A DNA stretch of 64,000 nt from Poriferisulfidus sp965221375 (lineage in GTDB: Bacteria; Pseudomonadota; Gammaproteobacteria; Poriferisulfidales; Poriferisulfidaceae), in the NCBI GenBank assembly GCA_965221375.1, contig OZ244883.1, positions 1,426,001-1,490,000 of the forward strand, given 5' to 3'. Below the pieces are notes generated by a model. That model was given only the letters and a program-made list of their open reading frames with translations, was not told the DNA's origin and searched no databases. A program made the translations under genes and the position numbers. Within the stretch, counting starts at the first letter, position 1. Each line of letters starts with the position of its first letter. Shown in pieces: positions 1 through 8,397 of the stretch.

Positions 1-116
1 AGCACTTGTCCGGCAAACAGGACCGCCGCCAGACCCAAACCCAGCAACAGCAGCAAGGTGAGCGTCTGCGGATCTTGGAAATTGCGCCGATACCAGTCGC
101 GTACAACCTGACTCAT
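1..116 (-). CDS. AI-2E/PerM-family transporter, N-terminal fragment
   Basis: Only the first 38 codons are inside the window; the gene runs off the left edge. The peptide begins MSQVVRDWYRRNFQDPQ and then becomes a leucine- and glycine-rich hydrophobic segment, as in the first membrane helix of PerM/AI-2E-family exporters. The ATG at 116-114 overlaps the TGA stop of the upstream LysR gene (ATGA), so the two are probably co-transcribed and translationally coupled. The family call rests on a short N-terminus and is an inference; any polytopic inner-membrane protein with a similar start could fit. Confidence 0.5.
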   Translation of the reverse strand, partial: MSQVVRDWYRRNFQDPQTLTLLLLLGLGLAAVLFAGQV

Positions 117-1021
117 GACTGCGGCTCCGGTGTAGCACAGAAGTCATGCACAAACTCCAGCAGCACTCCCACTGCCGGCGGGCAAGGCGCCTGCTTCATT
201 TGAATCAGGGTCAGTTTGCGGGTCAGGGCCGGCGACAGGGAAACGCACCCCAAGGTTTTCAAGGCCAATTCCTTATGTAGAGTCTCGCGCGGCAGAATCG
301 AGACACCCATCCCGGATTCCACGGCGGCCTTGATGGCTTCCAGTCCACCCAATTCCATCACGATGTGCATACGAGCCACATCAATGTCGCGGTCTTTCAG
401 GTAATTCATAATCTCCTCGCGCGTGCCGGAGCCCTCCTCGCGCATGATAAAGGGATGTTGGAGGACATCGCTGACCTTTGCCGACTTCGCGCGTAGCAGC
501 GGATGCTTCGGAGGCGCGACCACCACCAGTTCATCCGTTTTGCATGTCTTGACATCCAGAGATGGATGCGACACGGGTCCCTCCACGATCCCGATATCCG
601 CCTCCCCACTTTCGACCATCGCCGCCGCGCCCTCGGTATTGGAGACACGCAACCGCAATACCATGTCCGCATGTTCGCCGCGAAATTCTCGAAGCATGCG
701 AGGCAACAGATACACCGCGAGAGTGTTGCTTGCTGCAATCGTCACCGGTCCCGTCAAATCCCCGGCGATGCGGTTCATTTCGGTTTCCATGTCGTGGTAC
801 AGCGCGAAAATCTTTTCCGCGTAGGTATAAGCCGTGCGCCCGGCTTCGGTCAACGTGATTTTGTTGTGCGTGCGGTCGAACAACCGCGTCTTGTAGTAAT
901 CTTCCAACTGCCGAATCTGGAACGTGACCGCCGGCTGCGTCAAATGCAACATCTTGGCCGCTTTCGTGAAACTTGACAACCGTGCGACCGTGTAAAAAGC
1001 TTTCAAACGCCGGTCCGACAT
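113..1021 (-). CDS. LysR-family transcriptional regulator
   Basis: A 302-residue LysR-type regulator. Residues 1-60 form the winged helix-turn-helix (FYTVARLSSFTKAAKMLHLTQP, then a recognition helix and the LFDRT wing); residues 90-290 form the periplasmic-binding-protein-like effector domain. I start at 1021 (MSDRRLKAFY) rather than at the in-frame ATG 60 nt upstream, because GGAGAG lies about 8 nt before this codon and LysR proteins begin here. Effector unknown. It is transcribed divergently from proS, across about 100 bp that may carry its operator, and overlaps the downstream transporter start by 4 nt, so the transporter is a plausible co-regulated gene. Confidence 0.9.
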   Translation of the reverse strand: MSDRRLKAFYTVARLSSFTKAAKMLHLTQPAVTFQIRQLEDYYKTRLFDRTHNKITLTEAGRTAYTYAEKIFALYHDMETEMNRIAGDLTGPVTIAASNTLAVYLLPRMLREFRGEHADMVLRLRVSNTEGAAAMVESGEADIGIVEGPVSHPSLDVKTCKTDELVVVAPPKHPLLRAKSAKVSDVLQHPFIMREEGSGTREEIMNYLKDRDIDVARMHIVMELGGLEAIKAAVESGMGVSILPRETLHKELALKTLGCVSLSPALTRKLTLIQMKQAPCPPAVGVLLEFVHDFCATPEPQS

Positions 1022-1123
1022 CGGGCACGCTCTCCAAACCGTGAATTTCCGGTATACATATCCTACGGCAAATCCTCGCATTCGGTATCATAGCCCGTCG
1101 CACGCGATTTCTTCAATGCACTG

Positions 1124-2842
1124 ATGCGTCTGTCCCGTTTTCCTCTTACGACCCTCAAAGAAACCCCGGCTGAAGTCGAAGTCATCAGCCATCGCCTGAT
1201 GCTGCGCGCAGGCCTGATTCGCATGCTTGCCGCTGGACTCTATACGTGGATGCCGCTGGGCTTGAAAGTGGTGCGCAAGGTGGAAGCCATCGTGCGCGAG
1301 GAAATGAACCGCAGCGGAGCGGTGGAATTGCTGATGCCGGCCGTGCAGCCGGCGGAATTGTGGCGGGAATCAGGACGCTGGGAACAGTACGGCCCGGAGC
1401 TGTTGCGCCTATCCGACCGTCATCAACGTGAATTTTGTTTTGGTCCGACTCACGAAGAAGTCATCACCGACATCGCCCGTAAAGAACTGCGCAGTTACCG
1501 CCAGCTGCCGGTCAACTACTATCAGATTCAAACCAAATTTCGGGATGAGATCCGCCCGCGCTTCGGGGTTATGCGCGCTCGCGAATTCGTGATGAAAGAT
1601 GCCTATTCCTTTCACATGGATGCCGACAGCCTCAATGAAACCTATGAGGAAATGCGCCAGGCCTATTGCCGCATCTTCGATCGTCTGGAGTTGCATTACC
1701 GCCATGTGCGCGCCGACTCCGGCGCCATAGGCGGCGCCTTGTCGCACGAATTCCATGTGCTGGCCGACTCCGGAGAGGACGAGATTGTCTATTCCGACAC
1801 GTCGGACTATGCCGCCAACGTCGATCTGGCCCCCGCACCTGCGCCCACCGAACCCAAAGCAACACCCCAACAGTCTCTCACCTCCGTTGACACCCCTGAG
1901 CAACGCACCATTGAGGAAGTCGCACAGTTTCTTGATGCACCTATGGAGCAGACAATCAAAACCCTGATTGTCTGTGGCGAGACAGAACCTTTGGTGGCAC
2001 TCGTGTTGCGTGGCGACCATCGCCTCAATGCGACCAAAGCCGCCAAACTCGATGGCGTCGCCGCCCCTCTACGCATGGCGGATGAAACGGATATCAAAGC
2101 CCGGCTCGGATGCCCAATCGGTTCACTGGGTCCTGTCGGTCTTGACATTCCACTCTATGTGGACGCCAGTGCCGCGGCGCTGACCGATTTTATTTGCGGC
2201 GCCAACCGCGAAGGGGTGCATTACACCGGAGTAAATTGGGAGCGTGATGCCAATTTAGGCACCGTCTGTGACTTGCGCAATCTTGAAGCCGGCGAGCCCA
2301 GTCCCGATGGCCAGGGAGTTGTCAGCAGTGCGCGCGGCATTGAGGCTGGACATATTTTCCAGTTGGGCGACAAGTACAGCCGCGCCATGGACTGTTCCGT
2401 ACTCAACCCCGAAGGCGAACGGCATATTGTCACCATGGGTTGCTACGGGATTGGCATCACCCGCATCGTCGCAGCGGCCATCGAACAAAATAATGATGAA
2501 CGCGGCATTATCTGGCCCAATGCCATCGCGCCTTTTACCGTCATCCTCTGTCCCATTGGCGCCGACCGCAACGCCTCCGTGAAGGAGCAGGCCGATGCCC
2601 TTTATCAACAATGTCAGGACGTGGGCATTGAGACTGTGCTGGACGATCGCAATTTGCGCCCCGGGGTGATGTTCGCCGAAGCGGATTTGCTCGGCATTCC
2701 CCATCGCGTTGTCATCAGCGAACGCAACCTAAACGAGAATCGAGTGGAATATCAGCATCGCCGCCAAAGCGAGCCGACACAAGTTGCCGCGGACGAAATC
2801 GTCGCGTTTCTGCAGGCGCAGATTACACCGACTGAAAACTGA
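1124..2842 (+). CDS. proS: Prolyl-tRNA synthetase
   Basis: Class II aminoacyl-tRNA synthetase that charges tRNA-Pro in the cytoplasm; 572 residues, the usual length of the bacterial type with an inserted editing domain. Class II motif 2 lies near GPTHEEV (about residue 107), motif 3 near GCYGIGITRIVAA (about 438), and the INS/YbaK-like Ala-tRNA-Pro editing insertion is at about 240-375. The C-terminal anticodon-binding domain follows from about 470 (DDRNLRPGVMFAEADLLG). The last 20 nt overlap the 3' end of clpB on the opposite strand, so the two stop codons face each other with no space for a terminator between them. Confidence 0.98.
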   Translation: MRLSRFPLTTLKETPAEVEVISHRLMLRAGLIRMLAAGLYTWMPLGLKVVRKVEAIVREEMNRSGAVELLMPAVQPAELWRESGRWEQYGPELLRLSDRHQREFCFGPTHEEVITDIARKELRSYRQLPVNYYQIQTKFRDEIRPRFGVMRAREFVMKDAYSFHMDADSLNETYEEMRQAYCRIFDRLELHYRHVRADSGAIGGALSHEFHVLADSGEDEIVYSDTSDYAANVDLAPAPAPTEPKATPQQSLTSVDTPEQRTIEEVAQFLDAPMEQTIKTLIVCGETEPLVALVLRGDHRLNATKAAKLDGVAAPLRMADETDIKARLGCPIGSLGPVGLDIPLYVDASAAALTDFICGANREGVHYTGVNWERDANLGTVCDLRNLEAGEPSPDGQGVVSSARGIEAGHIFQLGDKYSRAMDCSVLNPEGERHIVTMGCYGIGITRIVAAAIEQNNDERGIIWPNAIAPFTVILCPIGADRNASVKEQADALYQQCQDVGIETVLDDRNLRPGVMFAEADLLGIPHRVVISERNLNENRVEYQHRRQSEPTQVAADEIVAFLQAQITPTEN

Positions 2843-5396
2843 GCTGTTTGTCCTTCAGGTCCACTTTGATGGTCTGATTGGGCTCAAACTTTCCTTCCAG
2901 TAGCGCTTGCGCCAACGGATTTTCCATCTGCATACGCAACACGCGGCGCAACGGACGCGCTCCATACTCCGGATCATAGCCTTCATCCCCAAGGAAATTT
3001 ACAGCCTCGTCTGTGATTTCCAACTTCAAATCACGCTCCGCCAATCGCGTCTGCAGGCGCTGCAGCTGAATCCGCACAATCGACTGGATTTGCTCGCGCT
3101 GCAGAACACGGAACACCAAAACATCGTCAATCCGATTGATAAATTCCGGACGAAAATACTCAGTCAGCTGCTGCTGAAGCGCCGCCTGAAGATCCGCGTG
3201 CGCCTGCCGCGCCATACGCCGCACCACGTCACTGCCAATATTGGAAGTCATCACTACCACCGCCTGTGAAAAATTCACGGTACGACCGTGCCCATCGGTC
3301 AGACGCCCGTCATCCAGCACCTGCAACAAGATGTTAAACACGTCCGGATGGGCTTTTTCGATCTCATCGAGCAGAATCACTGCATACGGACGGCGGCGTA
3401 CCGCTTCGGTCAACTTGCCGCCTTCCTCATAGCCCACATAACCCGGCGGCGCTCCAATCAGTCGCGCCACCGAATGCTTCTCCATAAACTCGGACATGTC
3501 CACCCGCACCATGGCCGCCTCGTCGTCAAACAAAAACTCGGCCAACGCTTTGCACAACTCGGTTTTACCAACACCGGTCGGGCCCAAAAACAGAAACGAG
3601 CCAATCGGACGATCAGGGTCCGTCAACCCGGAACGCGACCGGCGAATCGCATGGCTGATCGCCTGTACCGCCTCATCCTGACCCACCACACGTTGGTGCA
3701 GCGCGTCTTCCATGCGCAGTAGTTTGGCGCGCTCTCCTTCCAGCATACGTGCCACCGGAATGCCCGTCGCCCGAGCCACAATCTCGGCAATACTTTCATC
3801 CGTGACCGTGTCCTGAAACAAGGTCATGGCCGGTTTTTCGGTCGTGTGGGCTTCTTCCAAACGGCGCTGCAGATCCGGAATGACGCCGTGCTGCAGCTCG
3901 GCGGCTCGGTTCAAATCATTGGCTCGACGGGCGCGTTCCATTTCCAGGCGGGCCTGATCCAACTCCTTTTTCAAACTCGCCGTCTCCGTAATCGAAGCCT
4001 TTTCGGCTTTCCACGTCTCCTGCAGATCACCGTACTCCTGTTCCAGGCGAGAGAGTTCCTCCTCCAATATCTTCAGGCGCTTGCGCGAGGCCGGGTCATC
4101 TTCCTTTTTCAAGGCCTGCTGTTCGATGCGCAACTGCACCATGCGTCGGTCCAGGCGATCCATTTCTTCCGGCATGGATTCCACCTCCATGCGGATACGC
4201 GAAGCCGCCTCATCGATCAGATCAATGGCTTTGTCCGGCAACTGCCGATCCGTGAGATAGCGTGCTGAAAGTGTCGAGGCCGCAACCAACGCCGGGTCGG
4301 TAATTTCGACCCCATGGTGGACCTCGTAGCGCTCTTTGATTCCCCGCAAGATGGCGATGGTGTCCTCGACACTGGGTTCGGACACCATGATTTTTTGAAA
4401 GCGCCGCTCCAGCGCCGCATCCTTCTCCAGGTTTTGGCGGTACTCGTCCAGAGTCGTGGCCCCGATGCAGTGCAGCTCTCCGCGCGCCAGCGCCGGCTTG
4501 AGCATGTTGCCGGCATCCATGGAACCTTCCGCACGTCCTGCCCCGACCAAGGTATGCAGTTCGTCAATGAACAGCACCACTTCATCCTTTTGCTGGACCA
4601 GTTCTTTTAATACCGCCTTGAGGCGCTCCTCGAATTCCCCCCGAAATTTGGTGCCGGCAATCAAAGCGGCCAGATCCAGCGCCAAAACGCGCCAATGCCG
4701 CAAACTTTCCGGCACTTCGCCATTGATGATGCGCAACGCCAAACCTTCGACGATGGCCGTTTTGCCAACCCCCGCCTCACCAATCAGAACCGGATTATTC
4801 TTGGTGCGTCTCTGCAGCACCTGAATCGCCCGACGAATCTCTTCGTCGCGACCGATAATCGGATCAATTTTTCCCTGTTCGGCACGTTGCGTCAGGTCGT
4901 CGGTATAACGCTCCAAAGCCTGGCGATGCTGCTCGGCATTGGGATCCGTGACCGGCTCGCTTCCGCGCAGATCCTCGATTGCCTGGCGCAGTTGTTCACC
5001 GTCGACGCCGCACTCCCGCAGCATCTTGCCCAACTCACCTTGATCCTGTTGGGCGGCCAACAGAAACAACTCCGAAGAGATGTATTGATCTCCCCGATCC
5101 TGCGCCAGTTTGTCGGTGATGTTCAGCAGACGCTGGAGCGCCGATGAGGCGCTTACCTGGCCCCGCTCTCCGGTCAGGCGCGGCAACGCCTCAATGTGTT
5201 CACGCAGATCCCGACGCAAACGTTGCACATCCGTACCTGCGGTGCGCAAGATTGAGCTGGCGGCCGTATCCTTTTGATCCAGCAGCGCCAACATCAAATG
5301 GGCCGGCTGAATTTCCGGCGAATCGCGACCAACCGCCAGCGACTGCGCTTCCATCAGCGCTTGCTGGAATGGCTGAGTCATCTTGTCGACTCGCAT
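2823..5396 (-). CDS. clpB: ATP-dependent chaperone ClpB (Hsp100 disaggregase)
   Basis: Hexameric AAA+ disaggregase that works with DnaK to resolubilise aggregated proteins; 857 residues. Order: N domain (1-150), NBD1 with Walker A GEAGVGKT near 206, the coiled-coil middle domain characteristic of ClpB (about 410-530), NBD2 with Walker A GPTGVGKT near 605, and the C-terminal D2 small domain. I start at MRVDKMTQPFQQAL (5396), which matches the family N-terminus and has GAGGGAG just upstream; an in-frame start 24 nt earlier is less likely. A sigma-32-like promoter precedes it. Downstream it overlaps proS tail to tail. Confidence 0.98.
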   Translation of the reverse strand: MRVDKMTQPFQQALMEAQSLAVGRDSPEIQPAHLMLALLDQKDTAASSILRTAGTDVQRLRRDLREHIEALPRLTGERGQVSASSALQRLLNITDKLAQDRGDQYISSELFLLAAQQDQGELGKMLRECGVDGEQLRQAIEDLRGSEPVTDPNAEQHRQALERYTDDLTQRAEQGKIDPIIGRDEEIRRAIQVLQRRTKNNPVLIGEAGVGKTAIVEGLALRIINGEVPESLRHWRVLALDLAALIAGTKFRGEFEERLKAVLKELVQQKDEVVLFIDELHTLVGAGRAEGSMDAGNMLKPALARGELHCIGATTLDEYRQNLEKDAALERRFQKIMVSEPSVEDTIAILRGIKERYEVHHGVEITDPALVAASTLSARYLTDRQLPDKAIDLIDEAASRIRMEVESMPEEMDRLDRRMVQLRIEQQALKKEDDPASRKRLKILEEELSRLEQEYGDLQETWKAEKASITETASLKKELDQARLEMERARRANDLNRAAELQHGVIPDLQRRLEEAHTTEKPAMTLFQDTVTDESIAEIVARATGIPVARMLEGERAKLLRMEDALHQRVVGQDEAVQAISHAIRRSRSGLTDPDRPIGSFLFLGPTGVGKTELCKALAEFLFDDEAAMVRVDMSEFMEKHSVARLIGAPPGYVGYEEGGKLTEAVRRRPYAVILLDEIEKAHPDVFNILLQVLDDGRLTDGHGRTVNFSQAVVVMTSNIGSDVVRRMARQAHADLQAALQQQLTEYFRPEFINRIDDVLVFRVLQREQIQSIVRIQLQRLQTRLAERDLKLEITDEAVNFLGDEGYDPEYGARPLRRVLRMQMENPLAQALLEGKFEPNQTIKVDLKDKQLSFQSV

Positions 5397-5431
5397 GATC
5401 TCCCTCAAATAAACAGGCAACAGTGCCTTTT

Positions 5432-5461
5432 AATTTGGGGGAGGGATGCGGAGAATTCAAC
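5432..5461 (-). promoter_or_regulatory. Putative sigma-32 (heat-shock) promoter of clpB
   Basis: Read on the minus strand, GTTGAAT (5461-5455) is followed by a 13-nt spacer and CCCCCAAATT (5441-5432). This resembles the RpoH consensus CTTGAAA-N11-16-CCCCATNT. It lies 36 nt upstream of the clpB start, and clpB is a classical RpoH regulon gene. The match is visible; its use is inferred. Confidence 0.5.
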
Positions 5462-5497
5462 GCAAAAGAGGTGGCCTCTTCTCGCGCCGCGGTTACT

Positions 5498-6226
5498 TCA
5501 AGTCAACCAAATCAACGTCGCCATGCGCCCGGTAGTCGGTTCCCTTCGGTAGGAATAAAAACGTCGCGCATCCGAATAGGTGCACCAGCGGCCTCCAAAA
5601 TGCGCATCAACACCGGCTTGACTTAAACTCCATCGTGCCGCCGCCACCAAATCCAGATGCCAGTGCCCGACGCGCCCGGTCTCTTGCAATGCCACAGCCG
5701 ACAACTCGGATCCCAAAGCCTCCCGTACCGGCGAGTCGACTTCATAGTGGGAAGCGCTGATGGCAGGTCCCAACCAAGCAAGTAAATCCTCCGGCTCTCC
5801 CGGATACGCCGCCACTGCTGCCGGCACGATGCCGGCGACCAGGCCCCGCCAGCCGACATGCACTGCGGCAATCCAAGAGTCTGTTTTCGAACACAACAGC
5901 ACCGGCAAGCAATCGGCAGTCTGCACCACGCACACGGCCCCGGGGCGTGTCGCGAAACTCGCATCCGCCTCCCGCTCATCGGTGTGCGCATCGACGATGT
6001 GCACGCCGTGGCACTGTTGTAACCAGGCCGGTTCGCTAGGAAGCGCCAAGGCTTGGGATAGCATTGCCCGATTGGTTTCGACTGCTTCACTCGTATCCCC
6101 CACATGGGTCGCCACATTCAATTCCGCGTACGGAGCCCGACTCACGCCTCCCAACCGCGTGGTGCACGCCGCTCGTACTTGCGGCGGTGCCGGCCAATCC
6201 GGATACAAGCACTCAATGTCAGTCAT
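5498..6226 (-). CDS. pgeF: Peptidoglycan editing factor PgeF / YfiH-family protein
   Basis: YfiH/LACC1-family protein of 242 residues, the usual size. The metal/active-site residues are present as CHGVH (about 68-72), TADC (about 106) and HVGWRGL (about 122). In E. coli this family removes wrongly incorporated serine-containing peptides from peptidoglycan precursors; homologues have also been described as polyphenol oxidases or purine nucleosidases. Its first 8 nt overlap the end of rluD, indicating an operon rluD-pgeF upstream of clpB, the same order as in other gammaproteobacteria. A small inverted repeat at 5466-5480, followed by TTTGC on this strand, could be a weak terminator. Confidence 0.93.
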   Translation of the reverse strand: MTDIECLYPDWPAPPQVRAACTTRLGGVSRAPYAELNVATHVGDTSEAVETNRAMLSQALALPSEPAWLQQCHGVHIVDAHTDEREADASFATRPGAVCVVQTADCLPVLLCSKTDSWIAAVHVGWRGLVAGIVPAAVAAYPGEPEDLLAWLGPAISASHYEVDSPVREALGSELSAVALQETGRVGHWHLDLVAAARWSLSQAGVDAHFGGRWCTYSDARRFYSYRREPTTGRMATLIWLT

Positions 6227-7184
6227 GTCCAGCCTGCAGTTGCGTCACCAGATTCTGGAAATCTTCCGGCAACTCCGATTCCCAAGCGCAAATCCGACCA
6301 TCGTCAGGATGCTCCAGCTGCAGTTTGCACGCGTGCAAGGCCTGGCGCCCAAGATTTTCCAGGCTGGTGCGCAAGGATTTTGTGAGCCCGACCGGCAGGC
6401 GCCGTCGACCTCCATAAACCGAATCTCCGACAACCGGGTGGCCCAAGTGGGCCATGTGCACTCGAATTTGATGGGTGCGACCGGTCTCCAACCGCACATC
6501 CAGCAATGTCAATCCCGCAAAACGTTGACGCACGCGGTAATGCGTAATCGCCTCTCGGCCTCCTTGACGCACGGACATGCGCTGACGGGCTTGCGGATGT
6601 CGGCCGATGGGTTCATCAATCACGCCCCCCGCAACCAACTCGCCCTGGACCAAAGCCTGATATTCCCGTCGCAACGTGCGCTCCTGCAACTGGCGCGTCA
6701 ACGCCACAGCCGCTCGCGGGCTGTGGGCGACCGCCACCAGCCCTGTCGTATCCTGATCCAGGCGATGCACGATACCCGCCCGCGGCACCTTGGCCGTGGC
6801 AGGGAAATGAAACAGTAGCGCATTCTGTATTGTGTCGTCTGCATGTCCGGGAGCGGGGTGCATCACTTGACCCGCCCCTTTGTCCAAAATAATCAGATCT
6901 TCGTCGACATAAAGAGGTGACAGCGGCAGGTCCTGCGGCAGCACATCGGTCTGGGCGGTCGTCTGCGGCCAGATTTCGATGTCTTCTGCGCTCTTCACCC
7001 GATCGCGCGGCCGTACCACCTCGCCTTCCACCAACACGCGACCGTTGCGCATCCAAGTCTGCAGCTGGCGGCGCGAAAACTCGGGCAACCGCCGCGCCAA
7101 CGCGACATCCAAACGTTGACCCAGATCTTCTTCGGACAAACGCAACCGCAAAGGGGCCCCGTCCTTCTGCACATTTGTTTTCAT
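6219..7184 (-). CDS. rluD: 23S rRNA pseudouridine synthase RluD
   Basis: Forms pseudouridines in helix 69 of 23S rRNA (U1911/1915/1917 in E. coli numbering). The protein has 321 residues: an N-terminal S4 RNA-binding domain (about 18-70) and the RluA-type catalytic domain with HRLDQDTTG at 140-148, whose Asp143 is the catalytic residue. The ligand-binding GRTHQIRVH motif follows. It is divergent from bamD and overlaps pgeF by 8 nt, the conserved gammaproteobacterial arrangement, which favours RluD over RluA/RluC. Confidence 0.95.
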   Translation of the reverse strand: MKTNVQKDGAPLRLRLSEEDLGQRLDVALARRLPEFSRRQLQTWMRNGRVLVEGEVVRPRDRVKSAEDIEIWPQTTAQTDVLPQDLPLSPLYVDEDLIILDKGAGQVMHPAPGHADDTIQNALLFHFPATAKVPRAGIVHRLDQDTTGLVAVAHSPRAAVALTRQLQERTLRREYQALVQGELVAGGVIDEPIGRHPQARQRMSVRQGGREAITHYRVRQRFAGLTLLDVRLETGRTHQIRVHMAHLGHPVVGDSVYGGRRRLPVGLTKSLRTSLENLGRQALHACKLQLEHPDDGRICAWESELPEDFQNLVTQLQAGHD

Positions 7185-7213
7185 GGGAGGTTCTCTATCG
7201 TAACATCCGCGAT

Positions 7214-7222
7214 TGTTATAAT
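7214..7222 (+). promoter_or_regulatory. Extended -10 promoter element of bamD
   Basis: TGTTATAAT forms an extended -10 (TGN plus a perfect TATAAT at 7217-7222) with no good -35. The expected transcription start, about 7 nt downstream, would be at 7229, only two bases before the bamD ATG. The same AT-rich stretch may also serve rluD on the other strand. Confidence 0.4.
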
Positions 7223-7230
7223 CCGATGCG

Positions 7231-8391
7231 ATGATTCGCCTAGTTTATTTGCCCGCACTGATCGCTTTGGCGACCTTGACAAGCGGTTGCGGTTTGCTAC
7301 CAGATGCCCCCGAAAATGAATACGAGGGGAAGAACGCGGCACAACTTTATTCGATGGGCGTTGCCTATCGACGCAATGGCAACTTTGTCAAAGCCATTGA
7401 AACGTTCGACTATCTGGAAAGCAGTTATCCTTTTGACGCCTATGCACAGCAAGGCATGCTGGAAATGGCGTATGCCCATTACCGCCAAGAAGAGTACGCG
7501 ATGACCATTGCGGTCACGAAACGTTTTATCGAACAAAATCCCGTCCACGACCACATCGCCTATGCGTACTACCTACGAGGAATCGCCTATTTTGATTTCG
7601 GGCGCACCTTATTGCATTACGTGCTGCCCTATATTCGCCATAACAAAGATCCCACTCCTTGGGAGACCGCATTTGAGACCTTCTCCCTGATTGTCACCAA
7701 TTATCCCGATTCGCGCTACGCGGTGGATGCCCGTCAACGGACCATCTTCCTGCGCAACCTGCTGGCACGCTACGAGCTGCATGTGGCCGATTTTTATTTG
7801 CGCCGCAAAGCCTATGTGGCCGTCATCAATCGATCCAAGTATGCGCTGGAGCGTTATCACGGCACTCCTTATATGGGTGATTTGCTCTGGTATCTGGAAC
7901 AAGGCTACCGCAATCTGGAGATGACCAAACTGGCCGATGATGCCAAGCGTGTTCGCGACTTGAATTTCCCGAACTATGAGGCCGAAAAAACTGCCGAAGA
8001 AGAAGAGCCGTCGTTCTGGTCGGAAACCGGCGACTGGATCAGTGAGGCCGTCGACGAAGGAGCCACTTGGGTAGGATTCGATATCGAGGATTTGCCTCCC
8101 GACAATTTCAGCGGCAAATACCAACTGGTCCGGCTGGATCTTGAAACCGAAAGCGGTTATGCCGCTACCCGCACCCCTGACAAAGTGGTTGTCTCGCAAG
8201 TCCCATCCGGCTATCGCCCGGATCCTTCCTTCGACGCGGATAACCCGTGGCACCAATTTTTGAAGCTTTTCGGATGGGTCGAAGAAGACCCGGTGATGGC
8301 TTCAGAAACCAGCCCTATCCCCGAGACCACCTCCACGGATGATGCTCAACCCGCTGCCGAGGAATCAGATCCACCGGCCGAGACGAACTGA
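7231..8391 (+). CDS. bamD: Outer membrane assembly lipoprotein BamD, with a long C-terminal extension
   Basis: BamD (ComL/YfiO) is the essential TPR lipoprotein of the BAM complex that inserts beta-barrel proteins into the outer membrane. A signal peptide ends in TSGC, with Cys20 as the lipidation site. TPR repeats fill about residues 30-245 (YSMGVAYRRNGNFVKAIETF, AQQGMLEMAYAHYRQEEY and others). The protein is 386 residues, against about 245 for E. coli BamD; the extra 130 residues are acidic, rich in Pro, Glu and Thr, and contain aromatic segments (SFWSETGDWI, WHQFLKLFGWVEED). No Shine-Dalgarno is visible before the ATG. Divergent from rluD; convergent with nadE, 6 nt apart. Confidence 0.93.
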   Translation: MIRLVYLPALIALATLTSGCGLLPDAPENEYEGKNAAQLYSMGVAYRRNGNFVKAIETFDYLESSYPFDAYAQQGMLEMAYAHYRQEEYAMTIAVTKRFIEQNPVHDHIAYAYYLRGIAYFDFGRTLLHYVLPYIRHNKDPTPWETAFETFSLIVTNYPDSRYAVDARQRTIFLRNLLARYELHVADFYLRRKAYVAVINRSKYALERYHGTPYMGDLLWYLEQGYRNLEMTKLADDAKRVRDLNFPNYEAEKTAEEEEPSFWSETGDWISEAVDEGATWVGFDIEDLPPDNFSGKYQLVRLDLETESGYAATRTPDKVVVSQVPSGYRPDPSFDADNPWHQFLKLFGWVEEDPVMASETSPIPETTSTDDAQPAAEESDPPAETN

Positions 8392-8397
8392 TTTTCT

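Noticed and set aside
5760..6818. A 352-residue plus-strand reading opposite pgeF and rluD
   Set aside because: It is the antisense shadow of two clear genes in a GC-rich region; the composition is not protein-like and no family is recognisable.
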